Assembly (NCBI GenBank): GCA_030706105.1
Contig: JAUZPC010000124.1
Span: 1 to 7,755 of the forward strand
Reading direction: 5' to 3'
Origin: Bacteroidota bacterium
GTDB lineage: Bacteria > Bacteroidota > Ignavibacteria > Ignavibacteriales > Ignavibacteriaceae
Length of the DNA stretch: 7,755 nt
Shown: positions 1 through 6,494 of the stretch, one piece after another
Layout of the letters: each line of letters opens with the position of its first letter
Position numbering within the stretch: the first letter of the stretch is position 1
The notes under the pieces: generated by a model
Database searches by the model: none
Seen by the model: only the letters and a program-made list of their open reading frames with translations
Told to the model about the DNA's origin: nothing
Position numbers and translations under genes: made by a program

Positions 1-1893
1 TCAGTATTACTTATTTTCCATATAGTAAAGAGGTCATTTGGAAAAGCGGCAGGGATTGCATCTGCAGCTATACTTGGACTAACTCCGATTCTTATTGCAG
101 TCAGCAGAACGAACAATCTTGATTCTTCATTGGTAATGGTTCTACTATTTGCAACATGGGTGTTAATAGTTGCAGCAGAAAGAGGCAGCTTTAAATTACT
201 CCTCCTATCAATGGCATTAGTGGGTGTTGGCTTCAATATTAAAATGCTTGAAGCTTTTATGGTTCTACCGGCATTCTACTTGGTATATTTATTTGCATCG
301 CCTTTAAAGATAGGCAAAAGAATACTTCAACTGGCTGGAGCAACAGTTATTTTGTTTGCAGTATCCCTGTCATGGGCTGTAGTTGTTGATTTAACACCTG
401 CTGACAGCAGACCTTATATAGATAGCAGTAAAACAAACTCAGTGTTAGAACTTGCTCTCGGTTATAACGGTATTCAAAGAGTAACAGGAAACCAGTCTAT
501 GGGTGGTCAATTCAACAGCGGAAATCGGCCTAATGCAATAGGTTCTGCAAATATGGCAAATAATAATTCACAAAATAATAATGGGCAATTAAATAATCAA
601 ACACAAACAAATAATGGAGTAAATACATTGCAGAACAATTCACAAGGAAACAACAACCGGTTTGAGGCTCCCCCAAATGATGGTAACGGTGGACCAGGTG
701 ATGGAAATGTGCCTGAAGGTTTTAATGGAGGACCAGGAGGACCTGATGGATTTGGAGGACCTAATGGACAAGGCGGTCAAGGTGGTCCCGGTAATGGTGG
801 AAGTCCGGGCGGAACACAGGAAAATGGACAGAAAGGTATTCTGAGGATATTCAATCAGAATTTGGCGGGGCAAATAAGCTGGTTCTTGCCAATGGCATTA
901 TTCGGAATACTTATGCTTTCTTTCAGAGCATTTAAGAAAGATGAAAGCAGCAATAGAACGGTTACAAGGCATCTGATACTTTTTACAGCATTGATTGTTC
1001 CCATGATTGGATTTTTCAGTGTAGCAGGATTTTATCACAGGTATTACCTTTCAATGCTTGCCCCCGGTATAGCTGCCCTTGCAGGTATAGGTATTGTGGA
1101 GATGTGGAAGGTATATATGGGCAGAGGCTTGAAATGGGTTATACTTCCGGTGGCATTATTAGCAAATGCCGGAATTCAGGTTCTAATACTTTCAAAATAT
1201 GCGCAATGGGATAAATACCTTATATATATAGTTAGCGGAGTTTGTGTATTAACTGCAGCAGCCCTTGTTGCTATCAGACTTATTAAAAAATACCATTGGG
1301 GAAAAACAATTAGAATAACAGTTATCGCAGCATTTGCCTCGTTATTAATCGCTCCAGCTGTCTGGGCATATACACCAATCATATATGGTTCGCAATCAGG
1401 AATGCCAGTTGCAGGACCAGAATTACAAAAAGACGATGGAATGGGTCAAAATCATGGTAGAAGTAACTTAGCGAACCGGGACAATGAGAATGCATCGTCT
1501 TCTCAATTGGTAAAATTCCTCTTGAGTAAATATAATGGTGAAAAGTATCTTGTTGCAGTATCCGATTCAGGCTCAGCAGAATCAATAATACTTGAGACAG
1601 GAAAGCCGGTTATGTCTGTGGGTGGTTTTTCAGGGAATGACAACATTCTTACCGTTGCAAAGCTTGAACAAATGGTCAAAAATGGCGAAATCAGATACTT
1701 TGAAATTGGCGGCAGAGGTATGGGGCAAAATTCGGAAATTACCACTTGGGTAACAGAAAACGGCCAAGCTGTAACTTTGGATAACAGCAGCAGTTCAAGC
1801 ACAACAGCAGATGATAGTAATCATGGCTTTCACCAGTTTGGTGACAGAATGGGAAGCGGAACACTTTACGATTTGGCTCCTGAAAAAGGTTAA
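1..1893 (+). CDS. GT39/ArnT-like membrane glycosyltransferase, YkcB-type (5' truncated)
   Basis: The frame is open from the first base to TAA at 1891-1893, giving 630 visible residues. YkcB-type proteins are roughly 700 residues, so the N-terminus, including the expected catalytic acidic loop, lies upstream of the window. Visible residues 35-42 read SRTNNLDS, and FNIKMLEAF follows near residue 79; both are characteristic of this family. Several hydrophobic helices follow, then a long external loop (residues about 130-280) containing low-complexity sequence and ending in the conserved stretch LAGQISWFLP. More helices follow, and a soluble domain of about 170 residues (from about 459) ends in LYDLAPEKG. 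Family knowledge: these GT-C enzymes transfer a sugar from a polyprenyl-phosphate carrier to an acceptor on the outer face of the membrane. The downstream GtrB and GtrA genes support that role. The acceptor is unknown. A TTG at 130 could be mistaken for a start, but conserved family sequence continues upstream of it. Confidence 0.9.
   Translation, partial: SVLLIFHIVKRSFGKAAGIASAAILGLTPILIAVSRTNNLDSSLVMVLLFATWVLIVAAERGSFKLLLLSMALVGVGFNIKMLEAFMVLPAFYLVYLFASPLKIGKRILQLAGATVILFAVSLSWAVVVDLTPADSRPYIDSSKTNSVLELALGYNGIQRVTGNQSMGGQFNSGNRPNAIGSANMANNNSQNNNGQLNNQTQTNNGVNTLQNNSQGNNNRFEAPPNDGNGGPGDGNVPEGFNGGPGGPDGFGGPNGQGGQGGPGNGGSPGGTQENGQKGILRIFNQNLAGQISWFLPMALFGILMLSFRAFKKDESSNRTVTRHLILFTALIVPMIGFFSVAGFYHRYYLSMLAPGIAALAGIGIVEMWKVYMGRGLKWVILPVALLANAGIQVLILSKYAQWDKYLIYIVSGVCVLTAAALVAIRLIKKYHWGKTIRITVIAAFASLLIAPAVWAYTPIIYGSQSGMPVAGPELQKDDGMGQNHGRSNLANRDNENASSSQLVKFLLSKYNGEKYLVAVSDSGSAESIILETGKPVMSVGGFSGNDNILTVAKLEQMVKNGEIRYFEIGGRGMGQNSEITTWVTENGQAVTLDNSSSSSTTADDSNHGFHQFGDRMGSGTLYDLAPEKG
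499..831 (+). other. Low-complexity Asn/Gln-rich then Gly/Pro-rich insert in the GT39 protein
   Basis: About 111 codons inside the GT39 gene encode two adjoining compositional blocks. The first (about 502-660) is dominated by Asn, Gln and Ser. The second (about 661-831) is dominated by Gly with Pro, Asp and Asn, in irregular GGP-like units. The block lies between the family-typical GYNGIQRVTG stretch and the conserved stretch before the next membrane helix, so it should face outside the cell. The reading frame stays intact, so it is a disordered linker and not a frameshift product. Frames on both strands inside this block look open only because of its composition. Function is unknown; a spacer through the cell wall or a self-glycosylated segment are both guesses. 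Confidence 0.85.
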
Positions 1894-1896
1894 GAA

Positions 1897-1903
1897 AGAG
1901 AGG
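1897..1903 (+). promoter_or_regulatory. Ribosome binding site that fixes the GtrB start
   Basis: AGAGAGG lies 9 nt before ATG 1913. The same frame is open upstream to an ATG at 1811, but that start would sit inside the GT39 gene without a comparable site and would add 34 residues unlike the GtrB family N-terminus. The family-typical YSIIVPLYNEE begins 8 residues after ATG 1913. Confidence 0.8.
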
Positions 1904-1912
1904 TATGGTCTT

Positions 1913-2851
1913 ATGAGTAATAATGAAATTCAATATTCTATTATAGTTCCTTTGTATAATGAGGAATTGGTTGTCAATGAAGCGTATAAAAGGCTTAAAG
2001 CGGTTATGGATTATACAAGGGAAAGCTATGAAATAATTTTTGTAAATGATGGCAGCAAAGATAGAACAGTTGAAATGACAAGAAAAATCTGTAAAAAGGA
2101 TAAAAATATTAAGCTTTTGAGCTTTTCGAGAAATTTCGGGCATCAGGTTGCTATTACTGCTGGAATGAATAATTCCAGCGGTAATGCAGTCATTGTAATA
2201 GATGCAGATTTGCAGGACCCTCCGGAAGTAATGTTGAAGATGATAGAAAAATGGAAGCAAGGTTTTGATGTTGTTTATGGTAAAAGACTAAAACGCAAGG
2301 GAGAGACTTTTTTTAAAAAGACTACAGCAAAGCTATTTTACAGAACTCTCAAAAGCATGACTGATATTAATATGCCTGTAGATGCGGGCGATTTCAGACT
2401 TATTGACAGAAAGGTATGCGATGCATTGAAATCAATACCGGAACGGAACCGTTATGTCAGAGGGCTGATTAGCTGGCTTGGCTTCAAACAAACAGGAGTG
2501 GAATTTATAAGGGAAGAAAGATTTGCAGGAGAAACAAAATATCCTTTGAAGAAGATGGTTAAATTTGCATCGGATGCGCTAACATCATTTTCATATAAGC
2601 CCTTGAAGCTTGCGACATATATTGGTGCTATCATATCTGTTTTCAGTTTCTTATATATGGTATTTATATTGTTTGAAAAGATGTTTACAGAATTTACGGT
2701 TCAAGGATGGACCTTCATTGTAGCTCTAAGCCTTCTATTCAATGGCTTGATGTTTATAATGCTTGGTATTATAGGTGAATATATCGGAAGAATTTATGAT
2801 GAAGCAAAAGGAAGACCTCTTTATATTATAGATGAAAAGGAAGGATTTTAG
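1913..2851 (+). CDS. GtrB/YkcC-like polyprenyl-phosphate glycosyltransferase (GT2)
   Basis: The 312-residue product has the length and layout of GtrB/DPM1-type enzymes. The N-terminal GT-A domain shows YSIIVPLYNEE (residues 8-18), FVNDGSKDRT (43-52), SFSRNFGHQ (70-78) and the metal-binding DAD at 97-99, followed by LQDPPE. ERNRYVRG at 177-184 fits the acceptor-side motif of the family. Two C-terminal membrane helices (about 233-255 and 266-287) are followed by GEYIGRIYDEAKGRPLY, the usual tail. Family knowledge: such enzymes transfer a hexose from a nucleotide sugar to undecaprenyl phosphate on the cytoplasmic face. With galU two genes downstream, UDP-glucose is the likely donor, but that is inference. 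The gene starts 19 nt after the GT39 stop and its stop codon abuts the next ATG. Confidence 0.93.
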   Translation: MSNNEIQYSIIVPLYNEELVVNEAYKRLKAVMDYTRESYEIIFVNDGSKDRTVEMTRKICKKDKNIKLLSFSRNFGHQVAITAGMNNSSGNAVIVIDADLQDPPEVMLKMIEKWKQGFDVVYGKRLKRKGETFFKKTTAKLFYRTLKSMTDINMPVDAGDFRLIDRKVCDALKSIPERNRYVRGLISWLGFKQTGVEFIREERFAGETKYPLKKMVKFASDALTSFSYKPLKLATYIGAIISVFSFLYMVFILFEKMFTEFTVQGWTFIVALSLLFNGLMFIMLGIIGEYIGRIYDEAKGRPLYIIDEKEGF

Positions 2852-3301
2852 ATGCTAAAGGTTATAAAGACTTATATTAAAAAATCCATGTTTCCTGTTT
2901 ATGAAAAATCCAAATCCTTATTTAGGTTTATAGCTGTAGGATGCATTAATACCGGTGTTGACTTCCTGGCGTTTACAATACTCCATAGGTTCGGTACGGA
3001 TAAATTCATATGCCAGGTTGCAGCTTATAGTTTGGGAATTATCAACAGCTTTGTAATGAATAAACTCTGGACTTTTAATGAAAGTAATACGAAAGTCGGT
3101 ACTGTAAATCAGATTTTCAGATTTACAGCAATAAATATCATTTCCCTTGGGATATCACTTTTGGGTCTTAGGGTTCTAAACGAAAGCTATGGTATTAACA
3201 TATATATTTCAAAGGTTTTCATTACAGCTATCGCACAAGCTGTGAACTATACAGGTTATAAACTGTTGGTTTTCAGTAATGAGAGAGGAGAATTGGCATG
3301 A
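2852..3301 (+). CDS. GtrA-family membrane protein (presumed lipid-linked sugar flippase)
   Basis: This 149-residue protein has the four-helix layout of the GtrA/GtcA family. After a basic N-terminus come RFIAVGCINTGVDFLAF (about 25-41), a second helix ending in NSFVMNKLWTFNE (about 65-77, the family signature region), a third around FTAINIISLGISLLG, and a fourth ending in VNYTGYKLLVF. Family knowledge: GtrA-like proteins act with GtrB enzymes and are thought to flip undecaprenyl-phosphate-linked sugar across the membrane. ATG 2852 follows the TAG of the GtrB gene with no gap, and AAGGAAGG at 2837-2844 lies inside that gene as its ribosome binding site. It overlaps galU by 4 nt (ATGA at 3298-3301), which implies translational coupling. 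Confidence 0.92.
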   Translation: MLKVIKTYIKKSMFPVYEKSKSLFRFIAVGCINTGVDFLAFTILHRFGTDKFICQVAAYSLGIINSFVMNKLWTFNESNTKVGTVNQIFRFTAINIISLGISLLGLRVLNESYGINIYISKVFITAIAQAVNYTGYKLLVFSNERGELA

Positions 3302-4170
3302 AGGTACGTAAAGCAATAATACCTGCAGCGGGGATGGGTACAAGATTTTTACCGGCAACAAAAGCTCAACCGAAAGAAATGCTGCCGATTGTTGATAAAC
3401 CGACAATACAGTATATTGTGGAAGAGGCAGTGGAATCAGGCATTGAAGACATAATAATTGTTACAGGACGGAATAAAAGGTCTATAGAAGACCATTTTGA
3501 TAAATCATATGAGCTTGAAGAAATATTGAAGAAAAGCAACAGCAGTTTACTGAAGACAGTACAGAGAATATCAAATCTCGCAAACATTTGCTATATCCGG
3601 CAAAAGGAGCCTTTGGGACTTGGACACGCAATTCACTGTGCAAAATCATTTATTGGAAACGAACCCTTTGCAGTACTTCTTGGGGATGATATTGTTAGTT
3701 CTGAGGTTCCATGCTTGAAACAAATGATAGATGTTTATGACAGACATCAGGCTACAATACTGGGAGTCCAAAAAGTCGAAGCTTGCGATGTTTCAAAGTA
3801 TGGAATTGTTGATTGTAACAACATAGGTAATAGATTATTTAAAGTAAACAACCTTATTGAAAAACCATCGAAGGATGAAGCTCCTTCAAACATTGCAATA
3901 TTAGGGAGATATATTATCAGTCCCGGTATTTTCGAATGCCTTGAAAATACTTCACTGGGTAGAGGCGGAGAAATTCAATTGACCGATGCTCTAAAGATAC
4001 TTCTGAGGAATGAAGACGTGTATGCATATAATTTTAAAGGTGATAGGTATGATGTTGGCGACAAGTTTGGCTTTTTAAAAGCTACAATAGAGTTTGCATT
4101 ACAAAGAAAAGATATGAAAAGCGAACTTATGCAATACCTGATAGGTAAGCTTGAAAATATGGCGTGTTGA
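3298..4170 (+). CDS. galU: UTP-glucose-1-phosphate uridylyltransferase (UDP-glucose pyrophosphorylase)
   Basis: The 290-residue product makes UDP-glucose from UTP and glucose-1-phosphate in the cytoplasm. The nucleotide-binding signature AGMGTRFLPATKAQPKEMLP is at residues 11-30, followed by VDKPTIQYIVEEA. GLGHAIHCAKSFIG (107-120) and LLGDD (127-131) form the active-site core. EKPS (188-191) supplies the usual sugar-phosphate lysine, GRGGEIQLTDAL is at 221-232, and GDRYDVGDKFGFLKA at 248-262. Length and motif order match bacterial GalU. GAGAGGAG just before the start is a good ribosome binding site, and the start overlaps the GtrA stop by 4 nt. Being inside a glycosylation operon, it probably supplies the donor for the GtrB-like enzyme, although UDP-glucose also feeds other pathways and a second galU could exist elsewhere. 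Confidence 0.96.
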   Translation: MKVRKAIIPAAGMGTRFLPATKAQPKEMLPIVDKPTIQYIVEEAVESGIEDIIIVTGRNKRSIEDHFDKSYELEEILKKSNSSLLKTVQRISNLANICYIRQKEPLGLGHAIHCAKSFIGNEPFAVLLGDDIVSSEVPCLKQMIDVYDRHQATILGVQKVEACDVSKYGIVDCNNIGNRLFKVNNLIEKPSKDEAPSNIAILGRYIISPGIFECLENTSLGRGGEIQLTDALKILLRNEDVYAYNFKGDRYDVGDKFGFLKATIEFALQRKDMKSELMQYLIGKLENMAC

Positions 4171-4212
4171 AATCAGTTATATTAAAAATATGGTACAAGG
4201 ATGTGATAAGAT

Positions 4213-5892
4213 ATGGGGCTAAAGAAATATGCCTTTAAAATAATAATGATTATGATTGTTATAATAACAACATCCCTATGCGTCTATTCATTAGCAAATT
4301 ACAAAGGGGATACACAAACTAAAAATACTGTAAATCAAAGTGGAAATTTAAATAGAGGAAACGCGCAAATGCCTGATATACAAGGGCAAAAACCGGATGA
4401 TAGGGCCCAGAATCAAAAACCAGATGATGGGGTCCAGAATTCACAACCGAGGAACAGCGGACAGGATAAGGGTTTTAATTCTGATAATCGTGGATTCCCT
4501 AATAATCATATGTTTGGTTCTGCCTCGGATTCAGGTACAAAGTATGCCATACAAATAATTGTCTATTCAATTTTATTTTTTGGAGTATTTGCTTTTGCAT
4601 ATTATTTTTTCAAAAAAAAGAAATTTACTATAGAATCAAAGAATATAGCAATAATTATTCTGACAATGCTTGCAACTGGCTTTTTGTTTAGGATTTCAGC
4701 ATCTACTTTAATAGAGGGACATCCATTTGACCTCAGCACATTTAAAAGTTGGGCTACCTCTGCTGCAAATAATCTGGCAAATGTATACTCAAGTGGAAGG
4801 GCAAGTGATTATCCGCCAGTGTATATGTACGTTTTATGGGCAGTAGGTAAGTTAGTAAATATTTCTGCAATAACTCCATATTTTTCAATAGTGATAAAGC
4901 TACCTTCAATTTTGGCAGATGTTATGACTTCTTATCTAGTATTCAGGCTTGCAAAGAAATATACTAATTTGGAATTAAGTGTTCTATTGTCAGGATTTTA
5001 TTTGTTTAATCCAGCAGTATTGATAAATTCAACAGTTTGGGGACAAGTGGATTCGTTCTTTACTCTCCTTGTTGTTTCAGCAATAATATTGCTTTCTGAA
5101 GAGAAGATTGCATTATCTTCTATAATGTTTACTATAGCTGTACTTATGAAGCCTCAGGGAATAATATTCGTTCCAGTACTTCTTTTTGAAATCATAAGGC
5201 GAAAAAGTTTTAAGACTATTCTTAAAGCAGCCGGTTTGTCTTTGTTAACTGCTACAATAATTATCCTACCTTTTGCACTGAATAAAGGACCTATGTGGAT
5301 TATTAACCTCTATTCAAATACTTTGGGAGAATACCAATTTGCCTCGGTAAATGCATTTAACTTCTTTAGCTTGTTGGGGGCAAATTATACTAATGATTCT
5401 TCAAACCTTTTTATTTTCAATTATCACACGTGGGGAATGATAGCGATAGTTTTGACAACGCTAATTTCAGGTTTCATATGTTTTAAGGGACCAAATAAAA
5501 TGTTTGCTTCAGTGGCTGCACTTTCTCTAATAACAGGTGTATTTTGTTTTTCATCAAGGATGCATGAAAGGTATCTGTTCCCAGCAGTTGCGTTGGCAAT
5601 TATAGCTTTTATATACTTAAAAGATAAAAGATTATTATTCCTTGCAGGTGGATTTAGCTTAACCGTTTATATTAACACCCATTATGTACTTTATGAAACA
5701 AGTGTTGGAGTAAATTCTATTGGTTTTGATCCAATCCTTATGATGACCTCGATTTTGAATGTATTTTTGTTTGGTTATCTTGTAAAGGTGATATACGATG
5801 TTGTTGTAAAGAAAAGAATAGTTCCTTTGAATTCAGCCAAAAGTCATTGCATACAAATTTCATCAGCGGATAAGCTCACCAATGAATGCTAA
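4213..5892 (+). CDS. Gpi18-like GT-C membrane glycosyltransferase
   Basis: The 559-residue product opens with a membrane helix (about 6-27). A Gln/Asn/Asp/Pro-rich segment follows (about 30-108), then a helix (113-133) and a polytopic core. Core motifs are GHPFDLSTFKSWA (169-181, with Asp173 the likely acidic catalytic residue), DYPPVYMY (199-206), NSTVWGQVDS (272-281), LMKPQ (311-315) and SSRMHERYLFP (447-457). These fit the prokaryotic mannosyltransferase-like proteins related to Gpi18 that use lipid-linked sugars outside the membrane. ATG 4213 is the first possible start, because in-frame TGA and TAA lie just before it. Its ribosome binding site is weak (AAGG, 12 nt away). The gene follows galU by 42 nt with no clear promoter or terminator between, so co-transcription is likely. 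The last 20 or so residues are polar with two Cys and may come from inserted DNA. Confidence 0.87.
   Translation: MGLKKYAFKIIMIMIVIITTSLCVYSLANYKGDTQTKNTVNQSGNLNRGNAQMPDIQGQKPDDRAQNQKPDDGVQNSQPRNSGQDKGFNSDNRGFPNNHMFGSASDSGTKYAIQIIVYSILFFGVFAFAYYFFKKKKFTIESKNIAIIILTMLATGFLFRISASTLIEGHPFDLSTFKSWATSAANNLANVYSSGRASDYPPVYMYVLWAVGKLVNISAITPYFSIVIKLPSILADVMTSYLVFRLAKKYTNLELSVLLSGFYLFNPAVLINSTVWGQVDSFFTLLVVSAIILLSEEKIALSSIMFTIAVLMKPQGIIFVPVLLFEIIRRKSFKTILKAAGLSLLTATIIILPFALNKGPMWIINLYSNTLGEYQFASVNAFNFFSLLGANYTNDSSNLFIFNYHTWGMIAIVLTTLISGFICFKGPNKMFASVAALSLITGVFCFSSRMHERYLFPAVALAIIAFIYLKDKRLLFLAGGFSLTVYINTHYVLYETSVGVNSIGFDPILMMTSILNVFLFGYLVKVIYDVVVKKRIVPLNSAKSHCIQISSADKLTNEC
4387..4440 (+). repeat. Two tandem 27-bp coding repeats
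   Basis: Units 4387-4413 and 4414-4440 are in frame and differ at only a few bases. They encode QKPDDRAQN and QKPDDGVQN within the external low-complexity segment of the Gpi18-like protein. Whole-codon unit length means copy-number change would lengthen or shorten the linker without breaking the gene. Confidence 0.85.
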
Positions 5893-6124
5893 GCTCATCG
5901 ATAGCTTTTTAGGGTCGCATCTAGGACAACATCCTGTTGCCGAGATGCTTAAAAACTGTTTTTTTACCCCTGGAAATCTATCGATAGCAGTCTCCCGAAA
6001 AATGTGTAATATTATTTTTGCAGTTTTACGTGACAATAAATCATACCAACCGATATGCGCTAAACCTCATATGAATTCCCCCTTATTCCTTTGTACAAAG
6101 GACTCCATCGTTGAATACATGTAA
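5882..6124 (+). pseudogene. Possible C-terminal remnant of an IS110-type transposase
   Basis: An 80-codon frame begins inside the last codons of the Gpi18-like gene and stops at TAA 6122-6124. Its middle part, LSIAVSRKMCNIIFAVLRDN, followed by KSY, resembles the conserved C-terminal end of IS110/IS1111-family transposases, where a basic Ala/Arg/Lys helix precedes an isoleucine-rich helix and a KPY-like turn. Nothing upstream encodes the RuvC-like DEDD domain or the serine motif expected of a complete enzyme; that space is occupied by the glycosyltransferase gene. The ATG has no good ribosome binding site. I therefore read it as debris from an insertion and not as a working gene. The family assignment rests on recalled sequence patterns and could be wrong; a lineage-specific small ORF is the alternative. 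Confidence 0.4.
6087..6102. repeat. 16-bp perfect palindrome
   Basis: TCCTTTGTACAAAGGA reads the same on both strands with no central gap. It lies near the end of the transposase-like frame and 6 bp before the left arm of the 19-bp inverted repeat. A palindrome with no spacer suits a dimeric DNA-binding protein better than an RNA hairpin, but no known operator is recognised. Confidence 0.75.
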
Positions 6125-6178
6125 ACACCGCTGCTTCAATCGCTTATGATTTTATTCATTGTTTACATGTATTCAACG
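6109..6178. repeat. 19-bp perfect inverted repeat with 32-nt spacer
   Basis: CGTTGAATACATGTAAACA at 6109-6127 is exactly repeated in reverse complement at 6160-6178. Each arm also contains the small palindrome TACATGTA. The arms are AT-rich and neither strand has a T-run after the second arm, so it does not look like an intrinsic terminator. The left arm overlaps the end of the transposase-like frame. It could be an insertion-sequence end, a small transposable element, or paired operator sites. Confidence 0.85.
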
Positions 6179-6208
6179 TGTAAAGGCTCTAAAAATAACA
6201 TATTGACA

Positions 6209-6445
6209 TTATGAGTATAGATAATGACACCCAGGGGTAAAGTAAATGCCAATTAATGGTAACGCTAATTCGGAAATATAAGTAATATAAGCTGTCCTTT
6301 GATTAAATTTCACATAAATAAAATGAAAACCGACTTGCTTTAATTGGCATTGGTTTTCATTTGCTTTGCCCCTGGTTGAGCGGATGCTCCCGTCACCTTT
6401 TAAAAGCTTTTTTATGATTAATTCAAAAAAATTCTGACAAGCCAC
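6209..6445 (-). pseudogene. Weak LAGLIDADG-endonuclease-like remnant
   Basis: A minus-strand frame of 78 codons starts at GTG 6445 and ends at TAA 6209. It encodes KLLKGDGSIRSTRGKANENQ and, further on, HFIYVKF. The GDGSI turn followed by a Gln-rich strand and a His/Tyr segment recalls the first half of LAGLIDADG homing endonucleases. It is far too short for an active enzyme, lacks a clear second half and a good ribosome binding site, and overlaps the long inverted repeat. The match may be chance; it is recorded because the region otherwise looks like mobile-element debris. Confidence 0.2.
6228..6378 (+). repeat. Long interrupted inverted repeat, possible structured RNA or MITE-like element
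   Basis: The arm 6231-6248 (CCAGGGGTAAAGTAAATG) pairs with 6358-6375 over 18 positions. Its only two non-Watson-Crick positions are 6238/6368 and 6243/6363, and both are T opposite G, meaning G-U wobbles in plus-strand RNA. Pairing resumes as 6249-6256 with 6340-6347 after a 10-nt bulge. Just outside the arms, 6228-6229 pair with 6377-6378 after one mismatch. A competing local hairpin, AAATGAAAACC at 6321-6331 with its perfect complement at 6352-6362, uses some of the same bases. The structure ends 116 nt before the sigI start. It matches no riboswitch class that I recognise. Confidence 0.7.
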
Positions 6446-6480
6446 ACAAAAATGTTTTATTTATACGCCTTATATAAAGT

Positions 6481-6485
6481 GGGAG
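6481..6485 (+). promoter_or_regulatory. Ribosome binding site supporting the TTG start of sigI
   Basis: GGGAG sits 9 nt before TTG 6495. No in-frame ATG or GTG with a suitable site occurs just upstream, and the N-terminus that results (MFGFDLLKKR) fits SigI proteins. A TTG start usually lowers translation, which would suit a tightly held sigma factor. Confidence 0.7.
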
Positions 6486-6494
6486 TGGTTTTTA

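Larger units (their letters stand above)
5893..6494. other. 602-bp region without an intact gene between the glycosylation operon and sigI
   Basis: This stretch contains the transposase-like remnant, a 16-bp palindrome, a 19-bp inverted repeat, a long interrupted inverted repeat and a weak minus-strand endonuclease-like frame, each listed separately. I see no convincing intrinsic terminator for the upstream operon: no strong GC-rich hairpin is followed directly by a T-run. I see no tRNA, rRNA or CRISPR repeats. The promoter for sigI must lie here, but I cannot place it firmly. Confidence 0.7.

Noticed and set aside
130..132. TTG as start codon of the first gene
   Set aside because: The frame is open to base 1 and the conserved SRTNNLDS stretch lies upstream of this TTG, so the gene is truncated by the window edge.
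640..873. Small frames on both strands within the low-complexity stretch
   Set aside because: They are by-products of Gly/Asn-rich repetitive codons in the GT39 gene, with no start signals or recognisable motifs.
1811..1912. Longer GtrB-like protein starting at ATG 1811
   Set aside because: It would overlap the GT39 gene by 83 nt and add residues unlike the family; ATG 1913 has a well-placed ribosome binding site.
1739..2260. 173-codon minus-strand frame across the GT39/GtrB junction
   Set aside because: It lies opposite two well-supported genes and shows no domain or ribosome binding site.
5889..5912. Intrinsic terminator just after the Gpi18-like gene
   Set aside because: AAGCT/AGCTT is only a 5-bp AT-rich stem with 5 T residues; too weak to call.
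5897..5988. ATCGATAGC repeated at 5897-5905 and 5980-5988
   Set aside because: A 9-bp direct repeat without further flanking similarity is too short to call a target-site duplication.
6203..6225. Sigma-A promoter with TTGACA at 6203-6208
   Set aside because: The only good -10-like hexamer (GATAAT, 6220-6225) is 11 nt away, far from the usual 16-18 nt spacing.
6228..6400. Known riboswitch (for example cyclic-di-GMP) upstream of sigI
   Set aside because: GGGGCAAAG-like words occur, but the conserved core of the cyclic-di-GMP-I class and of other classes I know is absent on both strands.
6434..6462. sigI promoter CTGACA (6434-6439) with TTTATT (6457-6462), 17-nt spacer
   Set aside because: Spacing is right, but the -10 matches only 4 of 6 positions in very AT-rich DNA, so chance is likely.
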